From: Chara braunii
Lineage: Eukaryota > Streptophyta > Charophyceae > Charales > Characeae
DNA: 39,731 bases
Reading direction: 5' to 3'
Assembly: GCA_003427395.1 (NCBI GenBank)
Contig: BFEA01000059.1
Location: 1,081,560-1,121,290, forward strand
The notes under the pieces were generated by a model, which ran no database searches, was not told where the DNA came from, and saw only the letters and a program-made list of their open reading frames with translations. Shown in pieces: positions 22,108 through 32,974 of the stretch (within the stretch, counting starts at the first letter, position 1; each line of letters opens with the position of its first letter). The position numbers were made by a program, and so were the translations under genes.

Positions 22108-22248
22108 AAATCTCCCCTTCACAGAGAGAGAAAACTATGCTTGCAGGGGTCCCCTCAGATAGTCTTAGGAGTAGGTAGTGGAAGGTAAAGAAACAGAAGT
22201 TGAGAGAAGAATATAGAAAAAAAAAAAAAAAAAAAACTTTGTCTTTTC

Positions 22249-22453
22249 CAAAAATCCATCATCCTGGAATATTTCCCTAGCTCAGTGGGTACACGCATGA
22301 ACTGTTGAAATATGGACCTGTGTTCGAATCCAGATGATGATGGAACTTGATCAGTCAAACCAACTACTAAATTAAATGAATTACCTGGGGCCAATCAGCT
22401 CAACGATAATATCTCAAGGTCGTCGCCCTTTCAAAAAAAAAAAAAAAAAAAAA
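22249..22453 (+). mobile_element. tRNA-derived SINE with poly(A) tail
   Basis: A-box-like TAGCTCAGTGGGTA at 22278-22291 and B box GTGTTCGAATCC at 22320-22331, with acceptor-like pairing between CCATCATCCTGGA upstream and TCCAGATGATGATGG downstream. The head is followed by a body of about 90 bp and a 21-base A-run (22433-22453). These are the parts of a tRNA-derived SINE; it encodes no protein. Another A-run at 22217-22236 lies just upstream. Confidence 0.78.
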
Positions 22454-22702
22454 GAATACTTCGCTAGTTGGTCCAAGCCTCCGGGGGGGGAAAAAAAGAA
22501 AAAAAAAGCTGAAAAAAATCATCCCCAAATACACTTTTCACTGTTGGGGGGGTTAACCTGGGCTGAAAAGTGGGGGTACCTGTTAGCTGCTTGTGGCCCC
22601 TCATCAACCGAACCAGAATCGTTGTGAATCGAAAGGCTTGGGAATGAGCCAACTAATGATCTGGATAATGCACTCTTTCTCTCTGTATAAGGGATGTTGG
22701 AC
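22454..22702 (+). other. LINE tail (copy 4), left part, plus unassigned DNA
   Basis: The last bases CTGTATAAGGGATGTTGGAC match the sequence preceding the conserved LINE box in copy 3 (CTGTATAAGGGACGCTGGAC). The tail continues after the gypsy-2 insertion at 36065. How far left the LINE part extends is unclear. Confidence 0.6.
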
Positions 22703-23477
22703 TGTGACGAACCACTTTTTGTAACGCGCGATTTTCTGCGCGGTTGCAACAAGGGGTCCTAAGTTGGGAAGATTGGGCCAATTACGGGAGATCGGGATCG
22801 GTGGAGAATTGCATCAGTGTCCTCGCTTTTTCGTCCTTTTCGTCGCTTCTTTTTCGAATGGCTAGGCACGGAGCTGGGTGTGTCTTGGGACGGCCGGTTG
22901 ATTGATTGGTCGGATGGATGTCTGGCGCGCCGCCGCGCGCGCGCGCTATTAATAAATGTTGACTCGTCTCTTTTGTTTCGCTTTCGATCTTTTGGGCTTG
23001 GGCATCGCGCGGAAAATTTGTTTCGTTCTTTTGAATTTCGTTTTGAATTTTGTCGAGTCCCTGATGGCTCTCAGAATTTCAGACTTTCCTTCTGAACCTT
23101 GTGCTTTTTGCTTCTTCGCATTAGATAGGAATTAGGAATTAAGTAGTTAGGATTTTTCTTTTTCTTGCCGCGCGGCGCCTTCTTCCACGTGCTTCTTTTT
23201 GCGGTTACAACGGTATTCTGATTAGTAGGCGCCCTTAATCGTGTGTGTAACTGTAATTTTGGGGCAGGCGCCATTGTAACTGTATTTTCCTTCTTGCATC
23301 TTGTCTTTCCCGCCCTCCTTCTCTTTCTGTTGCTGAAGTTTTTGTAAGCCACGGCTTGCATGCTCGGATCGATGCGTGGAGAAGGGCTACGTCCCCCATG
23401 CCACGGCCCGACCATGCAGAACGCAGGCGCTCCCTCTCTAATCCCCACTCTAAGACCTGGTAATTCCGTGTTCTTCG

Positions 23478-23500
23478 CGCATGCATGCACGCTATAAATT
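23478..23500 (+). promoter_or_regulatory. 5' LTR promoter: RY motif and TATA box
   Basis: GCATGCATGC (contains CATGCATG, an RY element bound by plant B3-domain factors) lies a few bases upstream of TATAAAT (23493-23499). The same arrangement is in the 3' LTR. A transcript would start near 23525, giving a U3 of about 0.8 kb and a long R-U5. Confidence 0.6.
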
Positions 23501-24262
23501 TCGGTTGCGCGATTAGTCAGCTCTCTTAACCCGTCATTGGAAGCTCGGGGTTGCGCGATCAGGAAGGGTCGGCACACGAGCGAAGTAAGAGGTGAGTAGA
23601 GTAGGAGTTAGGCGACCCGACGGGCTCGTGCCGGACGCGCGGGATTGACGTGGGCCACGACGGACCGTGGGCACGGGCGAATCCGACGGGTGCGGGAGGA
23701 CTAAGCGGGGTGACAACTTCGTGGGTTGGTGCGTAACGACGGACTGTCCGCATCGGAGAATAGAGAGAGAAAGAGAGAGTTGAGGTCGATGGACGTGGAT
23801 TTGCTGTTTCTTTGTCTCTTTCCCCTTTTCATCTGTGTACATACATTTTGATTGCGACTCCGGGCGGTTTTGCCCGTTCTTATTTTTGTTTCGACTTTCT
23901 GGAATCTGGGCTTGGGTTTTTGCTCACACCTATCCTTGCGACGTCAGTCCCGATTGCATTATGTGTATGATTGTCGAATGTATGGATGTATGAATGTTAT
24001 GCCTGTTTGTCTATCTTTTTGCGGAGAATCCTGGTCCTTGTTTTTTTTCGGTGTCGAATCCTTGCCTGCACCTGATACAGCTGTAGATGGGATAAGAATC
24101 TAGCCTGATAGCGATTTTGTTCTCGTTTTTGCTTGTCTCACGATGGGGTTGTGATATGGTTGCATCTTGCATAATCGGAGCTTACGAAGCAAATTAGACG
24201 ATCCGAAGTCTGGCTCCNTCGTTTTTGCTTGTCTCACGATGGGGTTGTGATATGGTTGCATC

Positions 24263-25014
24263 TTGCATAATCGGAGCTTACGAAGCAAATTAGACGATCC
24301 GAAGTCTGGCTCCGCNAACGCCGCGCGAGAACACGTGCAAACGCGATCCGAGTCGCGCCCTTACACGCATTCCCCCGCGTCGATTCGCCCACCCAAAAAG
24401 ATTCGCGGCGGAACCGTCATCCCGTACGAGCACGATGAGGCGCAACTAAGTTCGCCTGTCCTGCACATGCTCGTGCGCGGTGATGATAACCCGACCCGAG
24501 TTGTCCCATCTACGATGATACCATGACGCGATCTTGGAGTTCAGACTCATCCTACGACCCNGATTATTTCACCCCTTGGATAAACGAACTCATTAGGTTG
24601 CGATACCCCTGTCACACGGAGAATCGACTATGTCCGCGGGAATTCCACTGCGCCACCTCTAGCGACCCTCGGTGCTCTGATTTCCCTTCTCCCGACAACA
24701 CCTATTACTTCACCCACTCGGGATTTGTTATCATCACCACCAGTTTCCCTCCTTTTCGCCTCCTTCTCCCGTATCATCAACTCAGCGTCGTTCCGTGGTT
24801 GGCCATAGACCCCTTTTGGCCCAGTACGTTTTGTGTGAATTGCCGACGTAACGGCGAACGGAGAACTCCGGAATTCCGAAGGCCCAATCCAAGTACACGC
24901 CTGCCCGTGCCACGTGGCGGCCCCCGCCGGCCTAACTTTTCGGGACCACCTCCACCACAGAGGGATTTCCCCGTAAACCGTCACCCACAGTGCCCTGGCC
25001 CCATCGGACCCTGA
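24263..25014 (+). CDS. LTR-internal overlapping ORFs (hypothetical)
   Basis: In the R-U5 part of the 5' LTR, an 87-codon frame (24263-24526) ends in TGA overlapping the ATG of a 163-codon frame (24523-25014) as ATGA. The second product (MTRSWSSDSSYD...) has a CVNCRRNGERR segment and a Pro/Arg-rich C-terminus (RRPNPSTRLPVPRGGPRR). No family recognised. It contains one undetermined base (24561). It may be the element's untranslated leader rather than coding; the only support is length and the overlapping stop/start. Confidence 0.28.
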
Positions 25015-25160
25015 GTCCCTCGCGCATGCGCCCCTTATTCACCCAATTGCATTCATACCCTTAAGACTCCCCCACTTCCCCAAAAATCCTTGGCACACCC
25101 CTTCTCGCACTTCCAGGCCCATATCCCACTCCGATCAGGAAGTCGCGCTGGGCGTGAGGT

Positions 25161-25174
25161 TGGTATCGGAGCCC
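25161..25174 (+). other. Primer-binding site of gypsy-2
   Basis: TGGTATCGGAGCCC, one mismatch from the TGGTATCAGAGCC commonly seen in plant LTR elements primed by initiator tRNA-Met. Confidence 0.75.
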
Positions 25175-25314
25175 AACACGTGGCTAGGGTCTTAGGATTG
25201 ATAGCACGTTAATTAGGCGACCTGGCTAACCGAGGGCGACCTCGCCCTCAGAACACGCATAGACGCGACCCTATCGTTACCCGAAGCAGATCGGCTAACC
25301 GACGAGCAGCCAAT

Positions 25315-26373
25315 ATGGCTGCCAATGTGCCAAACCCGGTTCCACAACAGAATGCTAATCCACCAAATTAACCCGCCCCACACGCACGGGCTCCCATGAT
25401 GCCACCTGATCTCTATTTGTTGGATCCCGCACACCATCTCGCAGGAGCATGGCTGGCCACACTTAGAGCCCAACAGTACACAGACAATGAAGCGCAGATC
25501 AACATCCCCACCCGATTGGGGGGGAACGCTCATCATTGGTTTAGTACCTATGTATGGGTTGACCTCCCGACCTTTGAGCGGGATTTCATGAACCGATTTG
25601 ACTACGTTCACCCCGAGCAAGTGTTGTATATGATCAAGGACCGAGTGCAAAAACCTCTTGAATCCGTTGCAGAATATCGAAACCGGTTCTACAGAATGTT
25701 CTTAAAAACTGAGCGAGGTGAACAAGTAGGGAGAGACCTGTTCATTGACGGGCTTCGCAGCCGAACAATAAGGGCTAAGTTCCGAAATCAATTTCCCCCC
25801 ATCACTCACACGCTACAGCAAATCATGGCTGTTGCGGAAGAAATGGAACGGAAATTCACGACAAACTTCCCGGAAGGGGAAGACTGTCCTAGAGAAGGAG
25901 ATTCGACAGAACTCGCACGAGCGAGGGCTGAGTTGGCTGCCTTGCAGAACAAGTTTGAAAACATGGGGTTTGTATTAGGACTTGTCACCTACATGGAACA
26001 GATAGGCCCCAAGCGAGTGGTCCTAAGTGAGGTTCCAAGCACTTCCGCTCCTGCGATGCCTCCACCCGCAAGGGCGTTACCCCCACCACCAGTTGAGGCT
26101 CCCGCACGAACAAACGAATCAGCAGCCATTTTCGAACTAACCAAAACCTTGATTAGTTTGATCTAGGAAAGCAAAAAAGAGCAGCGAGAGCACAATGCTC
26201 GGTTGGAAGCCATGATGAGGAACATGCGGCCCATTGTGGTACGCGCCCCTCCGATGCAACAAGGATTAGCCCCGGCACCTGCGCTCGAAGGAGTCGCAAA
26301 TAATCTGAATGACTGTTATGCATGTTATCAGCCAGGACATCTAGCCCGTGATTGCCCCCACCGACCCCCATAA
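25315..26373 (+). pseudogene. Gag of gypsy-2
   Basis: One frame from ATG 25315 (MAANVPNPVPQQNANPPN) with stops at 25369 (TAA), 26164 (TAG) and 26371 (TAA). Retrotransposon Gag core: AGAWLATLRAQQY, HHWFSTYVW, FERDFMNRFDYV, SVAEYRNRFYRMF, RDLFIDGL, FRNQFPPI. Then a coiled-coil-like Glu-rich segment and a CCHC zinc knuckle CYACYQPGHLARDC (about 26315-26356). It would form the particle and bind element RNA. The upstream ATG is preferred over 25396 because it is in frame, near the PBS and followed by Gag-like sequence after the single TAA. Confidence 0.85.
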
Positions 26374-27798
26374 CAACGAATCGGGGTCGCGACTATAGCG
26401 GCGGCTCCCATCGCTAACAGACCTGGACGAGTCGGAGCTTTGATGGAAGAAATAGAGGGCGGGGGAAAAGCCCTGGCCACCACGGAAGAGGCCGCTGAGC
26501 TAATCCCACTAGATCAGTACGTATTGCTGGGATATCCTGGGCTTGGAATGATCGGAACAATCAGACCAGTGCCAGAACCGAAAGAGGTGGCGGAGTGGCG
26601 ACCGTCTCTAGGAGAAATAGAGTTGGGAGGACCCACCTTCGTCACAGGAGAGATCGATGTATTAAACATCATCCGAGCCTTGGACCATCGGATTCCCCTT
26701 CCAATCGGTCATCTACTCTCGATCTCTGAGCAAGCCAACGAGCGAATGCTACAGCATTGCAAAGCAAACCGAAAGCAATTCGCCCTCGCCCGAACACCAA
26801 ATGCAAAAGCCAAAGGCCCCGCGCCAGAAGAAAACCCAACAGGCACTCCGGATCCGATACGGGTGGGTTTAATTCAGAAAGACGATCATTTCTTACGAAT
26901 TAAACCGATTCCGTGGAAGTCCGCAGAATGTGATATTGAAATTTGGGGAATTCCCTACAGCGCAATTATAGATTCGGGAGCAGCTGTGTTGGCGATTTCA
27001 CTGAGAGTGGTCCAAAGGGCAGGTAGGAAAAACGATCTGATTATGCTCACTGAGAAAGATCAACTCGTTTCGACAGATGAGGAAAAGATCAAAATTGTGG
27101 GCCGAATGACCAATGTCGCCTTCCGATTAGGAAAAGTACACGCGCTTGGGGATGTCGTAGTACTAGATGTTAATACGTACGACGTTCTTTTCGGACTTCC
27201 CGCTCTTGTGGCATTACGAGCGAACCTGGATTTCGAGCGACGATCGATCGTCCTCCGAAATATAGGAGGAAAACCCTACGCTGTGCCCATGCGATTGACC
27301 CTTCGCACTACTATTAACACATTTCCGCGGGTTTCGCCGATGATGGCAGGAACTCTCCGCATGATCTCCTAGGATGAATCCGCAACGGGAAAGTCATCAA
27401 CAGATGATGCGGAAAGCAGTGACGAAAATGATCCGGAGATCTTGAAATTGGTACGACAACGCGTTTGCTACCCGCCGCCCAAAACGATAGCAAGAACGAT
27501 GCAACTGACCAGCCGAAAAATTCAAAGGACCAAGGCAATGATCCTAGGTGAGCCCCTCGTGCAGATTTCGAGGATGGTCGACTCTTTGGAACCCCCTCAA
27601 ACTCTGTACGAAGGAATCACCCCTCTCCTTGCCAGGTATAGCAACAAAAAACATTATTGCGACATTACGGAATTACCTAAGTCTTTATTGACATCTGCTA
27701 AAGAAGTGAGATTATTACGCTTGGGGGCGGAAGCAAGCTCTCTAGAACCCCCTGGGCGTTTTGAGGCAGAAACAGACGGACTGGGGATTCGCAACTAA
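26374..27798 (+). pseudogene. Retropepsin region of gypsy-2 Pol
   Basis: Continues the Gag frame. Active-site segment SAIIDSGAAVLAIS (about 26960-27000) has the DSG triad; DVLFGLPALVALRANLDF (about 27180) is the ILG-type flap-side motif. Stops at 27370 (TAG) and 27796 (TAA). The part from 27373 to 27795 is an acidic linker without known domain. The enzyme would process the Gag-Pol polyprotein inside the particle. Confidence 0.82.
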
Positions 27799-27847
27799 GA
27801 ATGTGCCATAGCAGGATGTTTGTGACGGGATTACCCCGGAAGGACAC

Positions 27848-29539
27848 GTGGCAATCCGGGAAGAAGATGCCCAGATGATGGCCACGGTGTTTTCCTGGCG
27901 ATCGGACCATTCGTTCATCTCGGCGCCTCCGCCCGACATGGCAAAACAGACACTCACGAAACAGCTTGACGTTCGGATCGGGGATCAACGTTTTGAACTA
28001 CACGTTCCACAGTATGTACCGGATGAAATCCACCCGGTGATTGCGGACATTCTAACGGAATATCAAGGAGCGATGAGCGTGACAGACACTGACATTGGTC
28101 TGTTGTTAGTAATCCAACATGAAATTCAGACAGGAAATCACTCCCCGATTCATTGCAAACCTTACCGATATTCCTTGATTGAACGCAAAAAGGCTCTCGA
28201 ACGAATTCGGGAATTCGAAGCCAGCGGCTGGATTGAACCCACCACCGGACCTTGGTCCTTTCCCGTAGTGTTAGTACCGAAGAAAAACGGAGCGATTCGC
28301 ATTTGCATTGATTATCGCAAGCTAAATGAAATCACGATCAAAGATGTGTATCCCCTCCCCTAGATTGATGATTTGTTGGATGCGATTGGATGCGCTAATT
28401 ATTTCAGCAAATTTGATATTCGGCATGGCTTCCATCATATTCTTGTTAGAGAGGAAGATCGGTCGAAGACGGCCTTCGTGTTGTTCGAGGGCACGTGGCA
28501 GTGGGTTCGGTGTCCAATAGGGATTTGCAATGCGCCTGCCACGTTTCAGCGAGCGATGAACATGACGTTCCAGAACTTCGTCAACAAGACACGGTTGACG
28601 CAAGGGATGATTAACTTTTGCGTGATCGTGTACATGGATGACATCCTGGTCTATTCGGAAACCTATCACGGGCACGCGCAACACATCGAATGGACATTGG
28701 GCACGTTGAGAGACGCTGGGTTCAAGATTGCGCTCGAGAAGAGTGAATTTTTCCTCTCGGAAATTTCATTATTGGGCTACGTCGTGACACGTGGAGGATT
28801 GCGGCCGGACTCGAGAAAAGTTGTGGCGGTGAAAGAAGCCCCGGTTCCCACGTCACTAACGCAGGTTTGAGCCTTCTTGGGATTGGCGTCGTACTACCGG
28901 CGCTTTATCAAGGGTTTTGCCACGATTGCGCGGCCACTAACGAATCTGTTAAGGAAGGACCAGCCTCTCACTTGGGACGCGGAGTGTCAACAGGCTTTTG
29001 CAACCCTCAAGGGCGCTCTAGCGACGACCCCTATTTTGATTCGGCCGGACCCCTCGAAGCAGTTCATTCGCATCACGGACTGGCAACCGGAAGCTATTTT
29101 CGCTATTCTAACGCAGAAGGGGAACGATGGTCGTGAACACTTCATCGAATACGTGTCACGCACCGTACCGGACGAACGAAGGAATGACGCGGCACCTCAA
29201 GGCGAATGCTACGCAGTAGTCTGGGGAATCCAACACTTTCATCCGTATCTCTACGAACAGAAGTTTCACCTCGTGATAGATCACGAACCCTTGCTGGCGC
29301 TGAAGAAACTCACCAACTACACAGGCATGATTGGCCGTTGGGTGGTGCGACTGCAAGAATACGACTTCGATATCGTCCATCGAAAGACAGAGCGACACGG
29401 CAACGATGACGGGCTGACACGTCTGCATCGACCTGCCAAGGTACCAAAGGGCGAGGAAATTACACCGTGGAAAGAGCCGGACTTGACCAACGATCCGAAA
29501 TACGGACAAGTGGTGGTTCTTCCACGTGGCAAGAAGTAA
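27848..29539 (+). pseudogene. Reverse transcriptase-RNase H of gypsy-2
   Basis: Frame differs by one from Gag-PR, so a frameshift lies between 27796 and 27848. [60 protein letters not shown], catalytic VYMDDILVYS, FFLSEISLLGYVV. Stops: TAG at 28361 in the PLPxIDDLLD motif and TGA at 28868 before AFLGLASYYRRFI. RNase H (about 28990-29450): ITDWQPEAIFAILTQKG (usual DAS motif altered), GECYAVVWGIQHFHPYLY, DHEPLLALKK, GNDDGLTRL. It would copy element RNA to DNA in the particle. Confidence 0.92.
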
Positions 29540-29795
29540 AACGGTGGCGATGGGTGATGGAGGTAACCCCACTACCCCTCTCTCTCCCCCTTCCTCTTCG
29601 TCTCTCCTCTCCCTGCCTGACAAGTTTTGCTATTTTTGCGAAGCCATCTCCCGCGTATACGCGGTCTCCATGCGTCCTAACGGGGAAGGGTATGCGGATT
29701 GGATAGATTGTCGACAGTGTGTCGCACGAGCCCATGGCTCGTGCATCCAATACAGAAACAAATAGTAAACCGTGGTTGTGCCCCTTGTGCCGGAC
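29526..29795 (+). pseudogene. PHD-type zinc finger within gypsy-2 Pol
   Basis: Between RNase H and integrase, two frames together show a Cys4-His-Cys3 pattern: CYFC (29628-29639), 25 residues, DCRQC, four residues to HGSC, then, after a one-frame shift near 29755-29770, WLCPLC (29773-29790). The Trp two residues before the last Cys pair and the Trp before the second pair (DWIDC) are PHD hallmarks. PHD fingers usually read histone H3 tails; here it could steer integration to marked chromatin (inference). It is broken by a TAG after RNK and the frameshift. It could instead be another C4HC3 fold. Confidence 0.68.
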
Positions 29796-31353
29796 CGACA
29801 AGATTCCAACCGAGGCTCGCTTTTTGGATGCCACGTCAGAAGGGTTGGAAAAGACCCGGAAGTTTAGAAGGGCCGAAGTATGGACGGATATTGCCTTAAT
29901 TGCCACCCTAGTAGGTAACCCCCTCCAGGATTTCACCAAGGAAGATCGGAGGAGGGCCAACGAAAGGGCTCGGGATTATCGATGGTTAGAAGGTAGATTA
30001 GAAAAACGAAAAACGGATGGCAGTGGGATTTGGATGGTGGTACCGCATCCGTTCATGCGGTATGACTGGGTTAAGACAGCCCACGAGGAAACTGCGGCCC
30101 ATTTTGCCGTACGAATCAAGGAATCCACTATCGACAAAAATGAGTGGTACTGGTCCAATATCTGCGACGATGTGAAACACATTGTCGCCAACTGTCAAGT
30201 CTGCACCGCTGATAAAGCGTCGATTCAGCCACCAAGATCGATAGTGCCCACAGTTGTTGAACGGCCATTTCAAAGAGTGAGCATGGACACTACCGACATA
30301 GTGGTGCCCCCTGGCCCTAATAGTTGCAAATATTAAGTCATATTGGTATTTGTCGACCATTTCTCGAAATGGATCGAAGCGTATCCTTGTCGCACACGGC
30401 ATACGGAAGAGATCCTGACTAACAACGGGGCCGAATTTAGGGGGGAAGTGTTAAGGAATCTGGTCATACATGGCGTCGCCATACGGAACACTGCACCCCA
30501 CATGTCACAATGCAATGGGCTGGTCAAAAACGCTAACCGGATGATAAAGATAGCATTGCGACGAAACATCGCGGCACGGGATCCGAGGCCCTAGCCCGAT
30601 ATCGTCGATCACATCCTGGCGGTCCATCGCGGAACGCCCCACGAATCGACGAGGCTAAGCCCCTTCCAATTAAGGACCAATAGCGTCGCTTGCGTTTCCA
30701 TACCAAGCCTCCCGGTTGAGTCTACATTGAACCGACGGCCCACCAGGGCCACGGCTCGGGACAAGGCCAAACGACACCTAGAGTTAATGGAACGGTCGCT
30801 GCCCAGGCTAGCCCGAAAACGACAGAAAATGACCGAACTAACCCAAGGCCGACAGGTCCGGAGCTACGAGGCCCGAAATGGGAATGCGAGTCTACGGCCC
30901 CAGTACAAATTGGGGGACGTGGTGCAGGTNGAACTAACCCAAGGCCGACAGGTCCGGAGCTACGAGGCCCGAAATGGGAATGCGAGTCTACGGCCCCAGT
31001 ACAAATTGGGGGACGTGGTGCAGGTAAGGAAATGTGCTCACCAGGGTAAGCTAGCGCCACGATTCTTCGGGCGATATCGCGTGATCGAACTCGGCCCTAA
31101 CGGCGTGGACACCGTGCGTCTGGCCCCCGAGGTCTCTGGCAGTCGATCGGCTCGTCCGATCACCCGCCACGTGTCCTATCTTCGTCTCCTCCCCTCTGCT
31201 CCGTCTCCTTCTCCCTCGGTCTCTCTTTTTCTGAGGAAGCCGACGACGACGGCTCTGACTCTTCGCCATCTCCCTCTCCTTCTTGCTCCCTTTTTGCCAC
31301 CCCGTCACCCCTGCCATCGCCATGAGCTTCGCCATCCAGCGAGCTTTCAGTAA
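29796..31353 (+). pseudogene. Integrase of gypsy-2
   Basis: One frame. HHCC domain: AHEETAAHFAVR, then CDDVKHIVANCQVC. Catalytic core: VSMDTTDIVV (Asp), FVDHFSKWIEAYP, LTNNGAEF (second catalytic Asp is Asn), QCNGLVKNANRMI (catalytic Glu is Lys). C-terminal part: KLGDVVQVRK, APRFFGRYRVIELGPNGVDTV, ending in a Pro/Ser/Arg-rich tail. Stops: TAA at 30334 and TAG at 30592. A 95-bp exact duplication around the N at 30930 is probably an assembly join. The enzyme would insert element DNA in the nucleus; these changes make it inactive. Confidence 0.9.
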
Positions 31354-32974
31354 TGAGTTGCTGATGCCACGGGGAGAGATCTCAGCCATCCGCCAAATGC
31401 ATCATCCGCGGATCAACCCCGACTTCATGCGCCTTGCGCAGTTTTTCTGCACTGCGGGTGTGTACGACGCGGCAGAGTTCCGGTTCACGAGCAATCCCCA
31501 GGTGGTGGCGTTGGCCGAGGCAACGACGTTCCAACGGCGAGCGGCCCCGGGAATTAGCCACGTGTCTACCGTGGTAGTCTTCGGCGGCGACATCACCGCC
31601 TTCGATCCGGCGCGGCAAGCCGCCATCAAAAGCACCTTGTACTAGTGGGGTCGTGATCTGGCCACTGATTGGGATCGACGACTCACAAGGCACGGTGACG
31701 AGTGCTATCCTGTCGGCGGCATCGAGGTCAACACGCTGCGCACTACGTTGCGCGAGCCACCTGTCATCCCCCCAGAACTTGCTCCCTTCCAGCCGCGCAG
31801 ATGAGCCGCGCGCCGATCTCGACGTTTTCTCCTCCCTCTCTCTTCCCCATCTTCTGGCAGTCCTCTCACTACCCTCATCTCTCCTTCCGCCTGGAGCCGC
31901 TGATAATACCCATCGTTGATCCGGATCGTTGGAAGTGTGGCGTGTAGAGTTCGTTGACCTCTCGTTCTGCCTGCTACGAGTGGATCTGAACTGGACGTGG
32001 GAAGGCGATCGGAGGCCCACGCCAGAGACCGTGGAGCTGCTCATCATCCAGGCGTGGAGGACCAACATGGCGAGAGACCTTCTGGGATTCGTCTTTGGAG
32101 CAGTGGATCGGGGAAACCGATCACAGATCGTGCGCGAACTTACGATCGTGATCGCGCGACTGGCCGACGAACTCCCCCTTGACATCGTCTCTCAGAGCGA
32201 CGAAGAGCCCGTGCCACCCTCTCAAGGACTCTTGCCCCGAGCCTCCAGTGGTCGGCTTGTATTGAGGAGCGCTGGGCGGACGACCGTTTTCCCTCTCGCA
32301 GCGAGTACCTGGACGTCCACAACCTAACTAATCCCCACTTCTTTCGGCAACCAACGGCGTTCGAGTGGGCGGCGCTGAGAGCAGAGGAGGAAGCAGAAGA
32401 GGATTCGGAAGGAGAATTAAGGAGAGAGGTCGGGGAGGCAGCGGCCCGGTTGGCCGAGGACGAGGAAGAAGAACGCGAAGCAGAAGAAGAGTTGGCGGAA
32501 GCTGAAGAAGAAGAAGAAGAAGAAGACGCAGAGGAGGAGACTTCGGAAGAAGAGGAGGAAGCCTATAGTGAGCACAGCGAGGGCGAGCAAAGTGAGGAGG
32601 AGGACGAAGACGGCGACGAAGAAGTGGAAAGCGGAGATGACCAGGAGCCAACGCACGACGACTAGCTCGAGTGGGTGCGAGGACCGGATCGACGAGAGGA
32701 GAACCCTGAGACTGCCGCGCAGCGCAAGAAAGAGGTCGCGGAGGGAAAGCGGCCGGCGATCGACCTCACATCGAATGATCTTTCCAAGGATCCTGAGCCG
32801 CCCAAGCTGGAACATGGAGACTGTGCTGCCACGACCTCGAGCGCTGCGACGATAAGGCGTCGATCCCGATCACGATCCCCGTCCCCCTCCGCCTCCACCC
32901 GTCCCCCAATTCGTCAACGTATCGATGAGGGGCTTCGCCCTTCGTCCTCGATCCATATACCACCGTCCCCTTAG
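31322..32974 (+). pseudogene. Accessory ORF of gypsy-2, acidic then Arg/Ser-rich, broken
   Basis: Starts ATG 31322, overlapping the integrase end by 32 bases in another frame (MSFAIQRAFSNELLMPRGEI). Plausible protein sequence continues across frameshifts: 31322-31645, 31702-31947 (FRLEPLIIPIVDPDRW), 31929-32200 (LLIIQAWRTNMARDLLGFVF), then 32270-32971 (FPSRSEYLDVHNLTNPHFF, a ~65-residue Glu/Asp run at 32380-32665, then RRRSRSRSPSPSASTRPP). Original length about 550 residues. No known domain, no signal or membrane segment, so not an envelope. The acid-basic layout resembles chromatin or RNA-binding proteins only in composition. Position between integrase and LTR marks it as an extra gene of the element. 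Confidence 0.55.

Larger units (their letters stand above)
22703..25164 (+). repeat. 5' LTR of gypsy-2
   Basis: Matches 33696-36056. The first ~1.4 kb differ by a few percent, mostly C/T or G/A; the last ~850 bp are almost identical. It carries an extra 95-bp duplication around the N at 24218. It ends at GAGGTTGG and passes straight into TATCGGAGCC, so the terminal GGTGTCACA of the 3' LTR is missing here, probably by a small deletion between TTGG repeats at the LTR-PBS junction. Confidence 0.92.

Noticed and set aside
30835-31025. Real tandem repeat in the integrase
   Set aside because: An exact 95-bp copy on both sides of a single N is more simply an assembly overlap.
31382-32185. 267-codon minus-strand ORF
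   Set aside because: Ser/Arg-rich translation antisense to the gypsy-2 accessory gene; the plus strand gives better protein-like sequence.
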